From Turbatrix aceti (lineage: Eukaryota; Nematoda; Chromadorea; Rhabditida; Panagrolaimidae): DNA of 64,000 nucleotides. How positions within the stretch are numbered: the first letter of the stretch is position 1; every line of letters starts with the position of its first letter. Made by a program: the position numbers and the translations under genes. The stretch spans positions 1,178,001 through 1,242,000 of the forward strand of contig OZ017768.1 of NCBI GenBank assembly GCA_963969345.1, written 5' to 3'. Shown here in pieces: positions 1 to 11,001 of the stretch. The notes under the pieces were generated by a model, which had not been told where the DNA came from, searched no databases, and was given only the letters and a program-made list of their open reading frames with translations.

Positions 1-641
1 GCTACGATAACCTTACGGTGTGCGCGACGATCTTCGGCGTGGCAGAAACCGGCAGCGTGCGCCCGGCTCTCTGTGACGTCACGAGTCTGCAACCACTGGC
101 CCTGCAGTGTGCCAGAACCTGCGCCATCTGTTGCGAACTTCCACAGTATGCCTGCAACGATGACACGACCGGTGTCATTGCGTGTGCTTCAAACGTGGAC
201 AAGTGCACGAGTTCGAGCTGGCTCACGGTTATGGCACAGTACTGCCCCCAGACCTGTGGCCTCTGCAACCAGGGCACGTGCCGTGACCTGAACAGTGGGT
301 GCTCGAGTCTGATCAGTCTCTGCCAAAACGTCAACTACTACTCGTACATGCAGGCCAACTGTGCCAGGACGTGTGGGATCTGTTCGTCGACCACGTGCTC
401 CGACACGGCCTCAAACTGTGCTTCTATCACGAGTCTGTGCTCCAACTCGGCGTATTTGTCGCTGATGCAGACCAACTGCCGGAGGACTTGTGGCTACTGC
501 TCGTCGACGTCGTCCACCACCACGTGCACCAACGCCAATTCCAACTGTGCTACGTGGGTGGCCAACGGGTTCTGCACCAACAGCTTTTACACAGCTGCCG
601 TCCGGCAACAGTACTGTGCCGCTTCGTGCGGCCTCTGTTAA
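1..641 (+). CDS. ShKT-repeat secreted protein, 3' part only
   Basis: The reading frame is open from the window edge to a TAA at 639-641, so the 5' end lies outside. The roughly 212 visible residues hold about five tandem six-cysteine ShKT units. Each has an initial Cys, a CxxxxxxC pair, a Met or Ala before C, and a closing TCGxC or SCGLC (for example ARTCGIC, PQTCGLC, AASCGLC). ShKT domains are disulfide-bonded modules of extracellular proteins, very common in nematode secreted enzymes and surface-coat proteins. No enzyme domain is visible here, so the upstream part decides whether this is a metalloprotease, a mucin-like protein or a plain ShKT array. A Ser/Thr-rich linker sits before the last unit. 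I am confident of the domain and not of the role. Confidence 0.85.
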   Translation, partial: YDNLTVCATIFGVAETGSVRPALCDVTSLQPLALQCARTCAICCELPQYACNDDTTGVIACASNVDKCTSSSWLTVMAQYCPQTCGLCNQGTCRDLNSGCSSLISLCQNVNYYSYMQANCARTCGICSSTTCSDTASNCASITSLCSNSAYLSLMQTNCRRTCGYCSSTSSTTTCTNANSNCATWVANGFCTNSFYTAAVRQQYCAASCGLC

Positions 642-1178
642 TTAGAAAGGAATTTGGGTGCTTTATGGGATTTAGCGAAAACATTTTATCATAGTTAATG
701 TACCCAGAACAGGCGTGATCCGGTCAAAACAATTTTCTTGGCCTGCTATTTTTTTACAAATTTTGTTCAGATCAAGCCCTATTTAGTTGTATTGAAGCCC
801 ATTCAACAAAGCACACTTTTATTTTGTAAGCATGCAGTATTAAAAAAAATTCATCTTGGATCCATCAGCCCAGCCGGCATCCCCCCCTTCCCCTTCCTGT
901 CTGTTTATGCTCCAGAAAAAAAATAAACTTGGCACGTTTAGAATTTATGGATTTCTGGGTGACAACAAATCGATCTTTGTGTCTAAAAATGATTTGTCGA
1001 CGAAACAAGTGATTTTCTTTCTTATGCTTATGTATTACAAAAAAAACGGTACATTTCAATTTATTGGAAACCTGTTTGACACAAATGTTTAAAAAACATG
1101 AAAAACACCATGTAAAACGATCGAAAATATCCCGACAAGGTGAAAACCATAAATTAGAAAAGAACAGAATAAAATAGG
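642..1178. other. intergenic, convergent 3' ends
   Basis: AT-rich spacer between two convergent genes. An AATAAA lies near 923 and could serve the ShKT gene. I see no gene or repeat. Confidence 0.5.
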
Positions 1179-4100
1179 CTACAACTCAGAATGCTCATCT
1201 CCGGTCTCTGATTTTGATGTATCATCTCCAGCAGCGTTCTTCACAACTCCCGGCTTAGCACCAGTTAAGACTTCCCGAATTTCGTTGTCATACGACCTCC
1301 ATTCAGGAATAATACGAACAGCAGAATCGAGTTTCGGCTCTTTCGTTTGTGGATTGTTGCAGAGATCAATGGTCCTTGCTTTGGACTTTGAAGAGTCATC
1401 GCACCACGTCTCGCACCACAGCCACTCCTGTGGAAGAGACTTGATTCGCACCTGGTGGATCATGTTGTTTGGCAGGTCTTGATCGAGGTTGGACAGGCTG
1501 TTGGGGTCGCTGGACAGGCCCTGGTACTGACCGCGAAGACGATCGCCGGCGGCAATTTGTCGGAATTTGACGAGATCGATGACGTAGAGAGCGCTAATGT
1601 GATACCGTCTACCTGCCAGGTGATTTGACCAGTAACCGCGTTTCCAGAATCTGAAATTTGTTTTATTTTTATTTTTAGGTTCTGACTGGAAAATATTTGG
1701 GGTACTGTACTAACCTGAATCCTTCCATAGAAGTTCGACTGTCGCAGAAAGGCGTGAATCCATAGGGCGCTCCTTCGAGATCCAAGTTCATCAAATCCAT
1801 CATGTCAGTTCTGACGACCTGATCTGCGTCCACAAAGATAATCTTCTTCACGCCTAGCGGGAAGAGTACGTCGAGGAAGAGAATCTTGTAGCCCCACATG
1901 ATGCGTTGCTTCTCCGACTGCTGGTGAAGCCAGCGAGGCCATTTGTATTCGACGAGTTCGTATTGAAATCCGTAGTGTTCAGCCATGCCTGGGAGAGATT
2001 TTCTAAACTGTGGAGACAGGTAGTTGTTAAGGAGCCAAAACTTGACAGGATGTTTGGTATTTTTGATCACGCTGACCATCATAATGCGGAGGAATCTTTC
2101 ATAAAGGTGACCAGAAGCGAGGGAAAAAATATTGATTGTATCGTATTTTTCGCCTCCAGCAAGGGTGTTGGACAGCGAAGACCACAGACTTCCGTCTTCG
2201 CCTTCACCGTCACCCTGTCCCCCTTCGGACAACAAATTTTGGTCTTCCATTCCTGGTTTCTTAGACACAAGAACCCGGATGGTTTTGCCCAGGAAAGAGT
2301 CCATAAAGACGTTCACCTCGCCTTGGACCTTGGATGAAGGCTCGGTGTTCGTGTGGTTTTTGATTTCGTAGATCTCGCTCGATCGACCCTCTCTCACCTG
2401 GAGCACCCACGCTCCCGGCTTAGCTTTGAGCTGGAAGTAGCCCAGGTTGGCCATGACAATGGTATCGTACAGAACCGGGTTGCTGTGGGTGCCGAGGACA
2501 AACTGCAGCCCCCGGGGAGGCGAACCAGTCGCGTCGTCGAAGCAATGACCCTCAAGTAAAATGTGCATGAGCTCGAATTTCGCAATCACGTCTCCAGAAG
2601 TCGTGGCCATGAGAATGTTGTCCAGATCGTACTCCGCTTCGACTGGCTGAACCATCCATGAATCCGGAGCAATGATATTGAGCGTCAGAAGTTGTTTGGC
2701 CGGCAGATCGGTGAAGGTTACTGTAGGCGATACTGCGTTGCCTTGGGCGTCGAAAGTGGGTTCTTCCTTGACGGCATAACGGTAGAAGCGCTTCAGTGGC
2801 ATCTCAGACAATTTCTGCTTGGGGTTGAGGACAATTTTGAAATCAGCATTAATAATTTTTGTAAACAGTTGCAAAATTGGAGCGAGTTTCTGGGCACCCT
2901 TGGAAAGAGGGTCGACGATGGCGACGACGTCCAGAATGGCGCGCTTCGAGTCTTCCGCGGGGATGTTGACAACACTCGCATTTTCGCCCTCTAGGGCAAC
3001 CCATGTGCGTTCCTTGCGGATGGCATGGCGACCGATAACGCTGACGGCACGGAGCACGACATCGGAAGACTTTCCGCCCTGCTTTTCGATTTCCCACTGA
3101 TCTACCTGGACCCCAACGGCGGAAGCACCCTGGCGACCGGCCATTTTTTCGATGAGTGAAAAGTCATCGGCAACCAAGTTTTCATCGTCAGCGAGGGGGC
3201 CGTAGATCTGGCCGTTGACAACGACACCCCGTTGACCCGGAGCAAAGTCGAGAACTTTCTTGGCAAATTTACTTTCGATCTGTAAAAAAAATTCTAACTT
3301 AATAAAAATTTTTGTTCATAAAATTTGTTTACCTGAATATGGTCATCGGAAAGTTGTTTCATTTCCCTCGTAAATCCGTCCAGAGCCATGCCATGGACCG
3401 CAACTTCTTCAATGGACCCTGCTGCCAGGACACTCTGCACCGTTGATTCTTTTTGGAGAAGTTTAGTCAGCACCTGTTTGGCAATCGTGTTTGGCAGGAG
3501 CCGGATAATTCCGTGAATCAACTTTGTACCCGTCTTGGAATTGAAAACAGACTTTTCAGAATCCGTGGGATTCTGAATGATAGCCAAACGCATGTTATTG
3601 GATTTTTTGAGGTGCTTGAGCGCTTCCCGGAGCAGACTACGACCAGATTCCGTATCAAAGTCAGCAACCAGCCAGACGGTGAGCCAGTGGGTCTGGTCGC
3701 CATCGGTGCGGGTGAGATACTTTCTGGATTCAATAATACATTGGGTACGCTGGTGCGCCTTGAGTGCAGCAAACTTGGACGGATTTGTCGAAGCACAAGC
3801 TGCAAAACATTTTTATATTTACAATTTCTTAGAGGCTTCAGAAACTTACGGAAAACGTTCTCAACATCGATAAATCCGGATGGAGGGTTCAGAAGGCGCT
3901 CATTTCGTCGAGGCAAAACGTCGGGTTGTTGCATGATCCAGGTTTGAACGTTTTCCTTGTCGGTCAACTTTCCAGACATTACGGCACGCTGGAGCGTTGT
4001 GGTCTGCTTCATGACGGTCATGAGAATGCTTTCGTCGAGTTTGTCGGGGTCGATGGATTCGTCGTCGAGCACGACACCGTTGACGAGGCACTTGGGAAGG

Positions 4101-6059
4101 GCGCCGATTGATGACTTTTCGACAAAGGCTTTTCCTTGCTGGAAACGGTTGTTTATGGTTTTTTTAAGATTACTGTTCCAATTGAAACCGTTGTAAGATT
4201 TTTCATGATCCTAAACAAAAAATTTTAATTTTAATGAAAAAACTTACAACTCGTCCTTCATCGTAATCACTATCTGCACCAAACACATCCTCAACATCCT
4301 GATCCGGGAAATGTTTCTTGAAAAACACGTGCACAAGCTCAGGTGTCAATCCCGAACCGTAAGTTTCCATACACTTGGACAGGAGATGAATCGCCTTTGC
4401 GGGAGTACGGTCGAGTTTGGCAAAGTTATACAGGTTGAGAAGGGCCACACCGGCATCGTTGAGACCCGAAGCAGCAGCTCGATCATCGTTGACGACGAAG
4501 ACAAAACCTATACGAAGGGGAACTTGATGCACATAAAATGAATGAGCAGTCTTTATCAGGAAGAGTGATTTTGGATCAGTTGGATCGACGACAACGACGA
4601 GGGTAAAGAGATTCCGAGCAATCGGTCGAAGCATGCCAGGGAAATACGGTTGAAGAAGAAGCTTGACGCTGTTTCCCCATTCCTTGTAGACCTTGTCCTT
4701 GTCGAGGTTGTTGATGTACAGAGGATAGGCTTCTCTGTAGTCAAGTGCGTACGCGTTGCCGGCCTTTTCATCGCTCAACTCGAGGTTGAAGAGCATCGCG
4801 AGGTACTCCCGACGGAATCCCATCTCAAAGAAGGCAGATGCGAGTCTTTCTTCGCTGTAGATAATGTCAAAGAGCTGGAAGACGTCGAGGGAATCGACGT
4901 CAACGTTGATGCCGTTGATGTACAGAGCATTGTTTCCATCGCCAACTTGTATGTCGTTTTTCAGCATGTTTTGGTTACGATCAACTTCGTCTCTGAATTC
5001 AGGGGTGATTCTCGTTCCAACGAGGGTTCGGGCGCGAATTGGGAAATTCTGGGCAAGATCGATGAGGGTGGCAATCGCTTGCTGAGGTCCAGCTTCGACG
5101 ATCTTCTGACCAGCCTGCAGAGCGATATCGCTGACTTCCCATTGCTTGAGGGGTGCAAGTTCGTCGAGTTCGGTGAGATGGATTCTGAGTTGTTTCAGAT
5201 TTTCTTTCAAATGCTCGTTTTGCTCGGCTAGCACTTTGAAGTTGAGTCCGTGAACATCAGTCGCCTCAGACAGGTCGTCCAGCTTGCTGGCAGGTGCATT
5301 TGAGTCATCCACAGCCTTGTATTCCGTGTTTTTGATCGCCAACTCCACTCCGTAGCCGGACAATCCGACTGCTGGTCCGGAGCGGTCCTTGGCATAGTGC
5401 CTGAGAACGTACCTAACACTACCCGACTTGGCCAGAGGACGAAGAACCTTGTGAAGCGCCGCAAGCTCAGGTGATCCAAGTTCACCGTAAAGAACGACGG
5501 TAGGAAGAGTGTCCTGGGTGGAATTTCCAGGCGTGGGGTATATGTGATCGACGGCAAAGACGTCAACGTTATTTGTTGGCGATGCGGAGTTTAGCAGGTT
5601 TTGGACGTCTTCCGGGTTGCAGGTTGGCTGACCGGCTACGTCGACAAATGCGGCACAGGATCGAATGGCATCGGGATAGGCTTCTGCAATTTGTTGGAAG
5701 GCTTCGACCCGAGGGGAGTAGACCCGAAGTGCTAGAGAGACCCGCAGAAGGTCAACCCGGGCAGCGGAAATTAGGGATACAGCCTGATGGACAGAAGTCT
5801 CGTATTCCCGTTCGTGATTTCTGGACAACCAGTCCGAAGGATTGATTCCGCTGGACACCTGATCGACAAAACGCCAAAACAGGGAATTGGATTCTCGAGC
5901 TACGAATTCACTGGTTTCGGCTAGAAATGAGGTGTGCCGCCATTGAGCGTCCAGCGTTGTGACGACGGATTTAGACTCCGTGCCTGGGGTGGCGATGACC
6001 ACCAGAGCAATGAAAGCAAGTAGCATGCTATCTCCGGCACTCCACCTCCGGCGCCGCAT
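1179..6059 (-). CDS. UGGT1: UDP-glucose:glycoprotein glucosyltransferase
   Basis: ER folding sensor that re-glucosylates misfolded N-glycoproteins so that they rebind calnexin/calreticulin. Five exons on the minus strand: 6059-4248, 4210-3850, 3799-3333, 3279-1715 and 1650-1179. They sum to 4677 nt (1558 aa), matching the family length of about 1550. The N-terminus has a basic stretch and a hydrophobic signal segment ([14 protein letters not shown]). A long thioredoxin-like sensor region follows. The C-terminal GT24 catalytic domain shows the metal-binding motif FVDADQ near residue 1360, then FCDSR, the split FWKRGYW across the last intron, LPNNMIHQV and [13 protein letters not shown]. The protein ends in EHSEL, a KDEL-like retrieval signal. 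The last junction (GGATTCAG/ATTCTGG) restores the conserved [10 protein letters not shown], supporting the model. Confidence 0.95.
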
Positions 6060-6724
6060 TTTTCTGGGGAAAATAATATTTGTGGCTTGAACCCCTGGAA
6101 ACGGTCAAACATAAAAACTTTGAAAGGTATAAAAAACATCGCAAAACCGTAAAATCAATGTTTGTTGACCACAAAACGCAATTAGCAGGGCTGAAAAGTC
6201 GAAAAAAAGGTGCTATAAAACAATCCAGCGGGAACGGGGCGACATGTTCAATTCAAGGACATGCAGGTGAATCAGGCAACAATTGTGGTCATCGATCAAA
6301 CTAGCTATTGTATTGTTTTTGGCGTCAGTCGCCGCACAATTTTTGAAGCGCTGCTTACAAATCAATTAATGAATGAGTGACCTCGCAGTCCCCTCTCAAA
6401 TCATGCAGGTCAGTCAGGCAGGCAGGTAGCTGTAGCATGGCAACCGACCGGTCGCTGGGTTGTGGGAGTGCAAAGCCAGTAATTAGTGCGCTAAAAGTGT
6501 ATAGAACACCCAGTGCTCCGGTAAAGGTGTATATAAGATAAAGAAAGTGGCACTAGTCGCACAAGCAGTAAAAAAAACCTAAAAAAAAGTACACGTCGAC
6601 TTGAAGCAAGGCAAGCTTCCGTTTCAGGCGAGAAAAGCTCATAAAAAACAGTCTACTCGCTTGCTTTGGGACATTATGCCAAGCGCCTTTTTATCAATCT
6701 CACAAAAAAAAATTCAAAATTTGA
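6060..6724. other. divergent promoter region, UGGT and CAP gene
   Basis: About 665 bases between divergent starts. It contains a TATA motif near the CAP gene and runs of A, but no gene that I can support. Confidence 0.5.
6530..6537 (+). promoter_or_regulatory. TATA box candidate
   Basis: TATATAAG lies about 195 bases upstream of the first in-frame ATG of the CAP gene. The nearest pyrimidine-rich start site would fall around 6555-6565. An ATG at 6676 opens a short uORF ending before the CAP start. Confidence 0.4.
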
Positions 6725-8232
6725 ATGGAAAATTTACCTAACATCAAGGGACAGAAAGATGATTTCAGTCAGTTGATTCTTTCTGAAAAAGGAAGGCAAA
6801 TCGACTACACCATTGACTCTTCTTTGAGTTTTTTTTGCTGTTTTGTCGGTGAGATGGTCAGCAACGCGCTACGACGACAACTTCCGATATCTGTGCGTAT
6901 ATCTCGAGCGATCGCCATCACGATGATCACGTTAATGGCGTCCAGGTTGGCATTGGCAGTTTTGGAAGATTCTTCTGAAACTGATAAAAGTGTGACGTCC
7001 AGGTTGACATTGGCAGATTCGGAAAATTCTTCTGAAAGTATGACGTCCGATTTTACATTGGCAGTTTTGGGAGATACTACCACCACGCCATTGAAAAGTA
7101 CTGATGATCCTAATACTTTCGATTATATCTGTAATGACACCGATCCGCCGATGATGAATACTAATTATCGTCGTTACATCGTTGATCTGATGAATGAAAT
7201 GCGCTCGAAAACCGCTCTCAATGTTGCACCCGTTGTCAAAATTCAAAACCCCGAAGCACAGATTAAGAATCCCACTTCGGCTGCCAATATGAACAAAATT
7301 GTATGATTGTTTTGACACGTTTTCAATGTTTAATAAGAATCTTTTTTTTCAGAGATACAACTGTCACCTTGAAGCCATAATGCAAGAACACGTTGAAAAC
7401 TGCTCGGAAAACAACGCAAGGTACAACTTTCAGCAGACACTTCTTATCCTGATTGCCGATAAGAAGGATATCAACAACACGATTCGTGCTGCAACTTTTC
7501 TATGGTCAACTGCCATGTACGAGGATCTACTTGTCACGCAGTACGCTGGCATCACGCAAATGGGATGTGGCATAAGTTTTAATTGTTCACTTGGAGGTCA
7601 TATCTTTTGTGCTTATTCGCCAAAGTGAGTCTTTATCTTGGTTTTGGTTATTATTTTTTTCATTCTGCCGATCGCTCCGCTCCAGCTCATGAGCAGAGCG
7701 GGACCGGAACGAAAATCGCGAACGCTCCGTGTAAATTTTCATTTTTTTTTTTGCCAACTGGGGGCAAAAGTCCAAATTTGGCGGGTTTTCTGGTGTTTAG
7801 ACCAATTTAAGACGTAAATGTGCTCTAAATTGAACAGAAATGATAAAAAAAATCATACACATTTTCATAAATTTTTAGTTTTTTTGAACTCAATTTGCCT
7901 TCGGTCCTTCAAAATTTTTGCGCTCGCGAGCGATTTCAGGAGCGGTCGAATACCCTGGTTAAAACACAACACTTTTTAGCTTCGATCAAGACACAGTTCA
8001 GCTCTACGAGTATGGAACTCCCGGCAGTAAGTGTTCCTACGGAAGCGAAGGCAATCTTTGTCTCGTACCAAAAGACCAGGCGCTGACAGCTGAGGATGTT
8101 GCAAAACAAGGAAATTACAATGCCCCAAGTGAAGATTCCCTGTCGAAAAGCCACTCGCCGCCGAGTTCCGATTTCAACGTTGTTTTCTGGACTGTTTGTT
8201 TGATTTTAGGTGTCATTTTGTTTGATGATTGA
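6725..8232 (+). CDS. CAP/SCP-domain secreted protein (VAL/ASP-like)
   Basis: Three exons: 6725-7300, 7353-7624 and 7980-8232 (1101 nt, 366 aa). The CAP fold is recognisable from YIVDLMNEMRSKTAL, then AANMNKIRYNCHLEAIMQEH, the region ending TQMGCGISFNC, HIFCAYSP, and after intron 2 YEYGTPGSKC. CAP proteins are secreted, and many nematode members are venom-allergen-like. The family's usual His/Trp and Glu cavity residues are poorly kept, so this is a divergent member. The start is uncertain: the first ATG (6725) gives a long lead, whereas the in-frame ATG at 6854 would put the hydrophobic segment (AIAITMITLMASRLALAV) closer to a normal signal peptide. The extreme C-terminus is hydrophobic (VVFWTVCLILGVILFDD), which suggests a GPI anchor or membrane tail. 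Neighbour genes do not inform its role. Confidence 0.8.
6940..7075 (+). repeat. in-frame degenerate tandem repeat
   Basis: About two and a half units of about 60 and 54 bases (each starting near TGACGTCC or TGGCGTCC AGGTTG) inside exon 1 of the CAP gene. They encode repeated LTLADSENSSES-like segments, an acidic, Ser-rich linker before the CAP fold. Confidence 0.6.
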
Positions 8233-8846
8233 TTAAATTTTGTTAAATTTTGATATTTTTATAAAAGCCAGGAAATCAAATAGAATTCTGCTGCAGCAAG
8301 TTTTTTACAGTGTTTTTTCGGCATGCTGCAAAAAACACTGATTTAATTTTTCTACAATGTTTTTGGTAAAAACAATCCGTTTTGTTGCACCTCTTAATTT
8401 TGTAATCCGTCTTTTTTTGAATCATAAAAAGATAAAAAAAAATATAAAAAATTTGAGATACCAGAAGGCAAATTTACGGTCTTCCACTGCGCCGCGCTTA
8501 AAAAAACGCTGTATATGTTTTTGGTTATTTTGTTAGGTTTGTGCAAAGATTTTTTCAGCCATTTGCCTTTTTTATCGGTTATTTTGCACAGTGCTTCAGG
8601 CGTAGCTGATTGAAAAATGGTGTTTAAAAAACAGTATTCGTAATCATAAAAGCACCGATAAAGTCGTTTTTTCTGGTTTTTGTATAATAAAAGGAGATCA
8701 TACATAAAAAAATTCTCAAAAAAATAATAAATATTCTTTGAGGTCCTCTCGGGCTTTTTATTGCTTTTGTCGGCACACCCGTCATCAGGCAAAAAAACAG
8801 CCTACTAAAGGCAGTCAGTCAGATCAAAACCTTTATTGTTGGTGAC
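8233..8846. other. intergenic with a hairpin at 8308-8340
   Basis: No gene seen. At 8308-8340 CAGTGTTTTTT and AAAAAACACTG form an 11-bp inverted repeat around an 11-base loop, just past the CAP stop. Its role is unknown. Confidence 0.4.
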
Positions 8847-9441
8847 ATGAAAGCTCTGTTCACGTTGGTCCTACTAGCGCTGCTTGCGGGCGGAACACTG
8901 GCCTACCTACCACCGAAAACATGCCCTGAAGACTCCTTTAACGGTACCTTTGGTGGTGTAACCAAGTGCTACAAAATTATACCAAAACCGGCAAATTATT
9001 TAAACAATACGTGTGATCTGTCAGTCTCATGTTTTGATTTTAACATGCGTGCCACACCTGTTTACATTCACAGCAAAGAAGAAAATCAGTTTTGTAAGTT
9101 TCTTGTTTTGTCGGAAATTTTAAAAATCATGTCTAAATATTTCAGTAGACGATCACATCGATGATCCAGTTATTATTGGACTCGCCATTTCATGCCTAAT
9201 TGACATAACCAACTGTACAATCCATGATTGGCATTGGCTTGATGATTCCCCTATTAACTACGCACGGTACCATTTTACTAACAACGGCCATTGTCCAGGA
9301 AAACCTATTTGGAATGTCGCAATTCTTGGTCGTTACACTGATTTAGTGTTCTCAGATGCTTCGATTCGCGATAACTATGACATTCTTTGTCAGTTAATAA
9401 TTGAAACCTCATCCGATACTGAAAAGCTATTAACAAGTTGA
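8847..9441 (+). CDS. small secreted C-type lectin-like protein
   Basis: Two exons, 8847-9093 and 9146-9441, give 180 aa. The N-terminus is a clear signal peptide (MKALFTLVLLALLAGGTLA). The remainder resembles a C-type lectin-like domain: CPEDSF and KCY at the start, SKEENQF (the usual HSxxEN region), IGLAISC, then IHDWHWLDDSPINYARY, which matches the family's W-W-DGSP-Y-W stretch. A calcium-binding EPN or WND motif is not evident, so carbohydrate binding is doubtful. Nematode CLEC proteins are often extracellular and immune-related, which is family knowledge rather than something seen here. The second exon is interpreted from the splice site TTTCAG/TAGACG, which keeps frame. Confidence 0.75.
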
Positions 9442-11001
9442 ATGTTAACTTCGAAATAACCGTGCTTCAACATCAAAAAAAAATTTTTGGCAATGTTTAG
9501 AAAACAAAAAAATTATGAACATAATGGGAAAATCTACAATTTTTAAATTGACAGAAATGTGCACGTACATAAAAGTTCACCTGGGAAACATCCCGGGAAT
9601 TATCCCATTACGGTATAATACTCCGGAAAATTTTGAAAATGCGCGGTAGTCCTGGTAGGATGGCAAAGAGGGAGAATTTTCCAAATCGCTGCAAACACGT
9701 TTTGGCAAAGAGGGAGATATAAAAATAGTTACACGGGAAATAGTGTAACAAATAATGAAAAAAACATGTTTTTATAAATCGCTGCAAACACAAATGCGCT
9801 AGCTATGTGTGAAACAGAACAGAACTGTTTGTTTTGATTTTTATGTTATTGGGAAACATTTTTGAAAGTTTTTTTGCAAACGAGGTCTCCCGAGAGATTT
9901 TTGGGAGAATCTTCGGAGATTTTCTCCCAGGTAGCAATCCTTCGGGAGATTTGGCACCCATGTTCCTATTCTCAGAGATTCTCATGAGACTCCACTGGGA
10001 ATCCCATGGGATAATTCTTCTATTATTTCTAATTCGCATGGGAATTTTGTCACTCTGTTTGCACCAACCTGCAAATGAAAATGGTCTCGAATGTGTTGTA
10101 GATCGGTGCAGACACCATTTTCTTTGTCTTACTGACCCAACTATATAGTTGTAGTAATATTCCCCTTACTACCTTTTCAGTGGCTTTTTGAGTCTACAGT
10201 GCAAACTCGCCTGTGTAATTTTTCCCGTCTGATACTTAAAAAAAAATAATGAGTTATTATTTGTTATCCGAGTACATTCTTATTTATTTCACCGTTATTC
10301 ACATCAGTGGTTAGTTATCATTAAACTAGATGTTAGGACGCGCAAATGAGCGTCAAAAATAGTGTAAAATTTTTTGTCGTTTAATTGTAAAATAGTTTAC
10401 AGATTTCAAAAAACACGTAAAAAATAAACGTACTATTTATAAGTCCTACGGGCCTCTAACCAGAAACAAAAGTTTCGGGTCAAACAATCATTAATTCAAT
10501 AACATTCATTGTAAAATTTATCCATTATTTCCGATAGGGTAAACAACATTTTTTTATTGTTGATCAATATTCGTTAATTTTTATTTTGTCCACTGCCTAT
10601 AAAATAATACAGGCAAAAAACATGGATTGAAAAATGATGGCCATGTGATGTTTTTTGGAAAAATTGATAAAAAAATGCGTGCGCGATAAATGAAAACCTC
10701 GCTAACTTTAGATTGTCACTGTTCCCATGCTCCGACTTATACGTGAAAATAGTGTTTTCTGCTGTTTCTCTGCATTTTTTCTGCTACTTTACAGCAAGCG
10801 CAGCAGAATAGCTGTAAAACGCGTACAATACTTTTTATCCTTGGTTTTATCACCTTGCCAATTTCAAGGTAAATATAAATTCCAAACCCGGTAGAAATGC
10901 AGGTGTTTGGTATTTTTCTAATTTTTGGATATGGATGGGGGGGTTTCCCTCGTCCGACATTTAAAAAAAATTATCCATTTATCAAAACGTAACTGTTATT
11001 T
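9442..11001. other. long AT-rich intergenic region
   Basis: About 1.56 kb between convergent genes. At 9590-10020 there is a cluster of short GGGA/TCCC-type motifs in both orientations and a duplicated stretch (ATCGCTGCAAACAC at about 9685 and 9779). These look like decayed repeat DNA. I see no supported gene. The open frame at 9834-10148 is low-complexity and unsupported. Confidence 0.5.

Noticed and set aside
9834..10148. 104-codon open frame
   Set aside because: Falls on clustered GGGAGA-type repeat motifs; no family features and no splice context.
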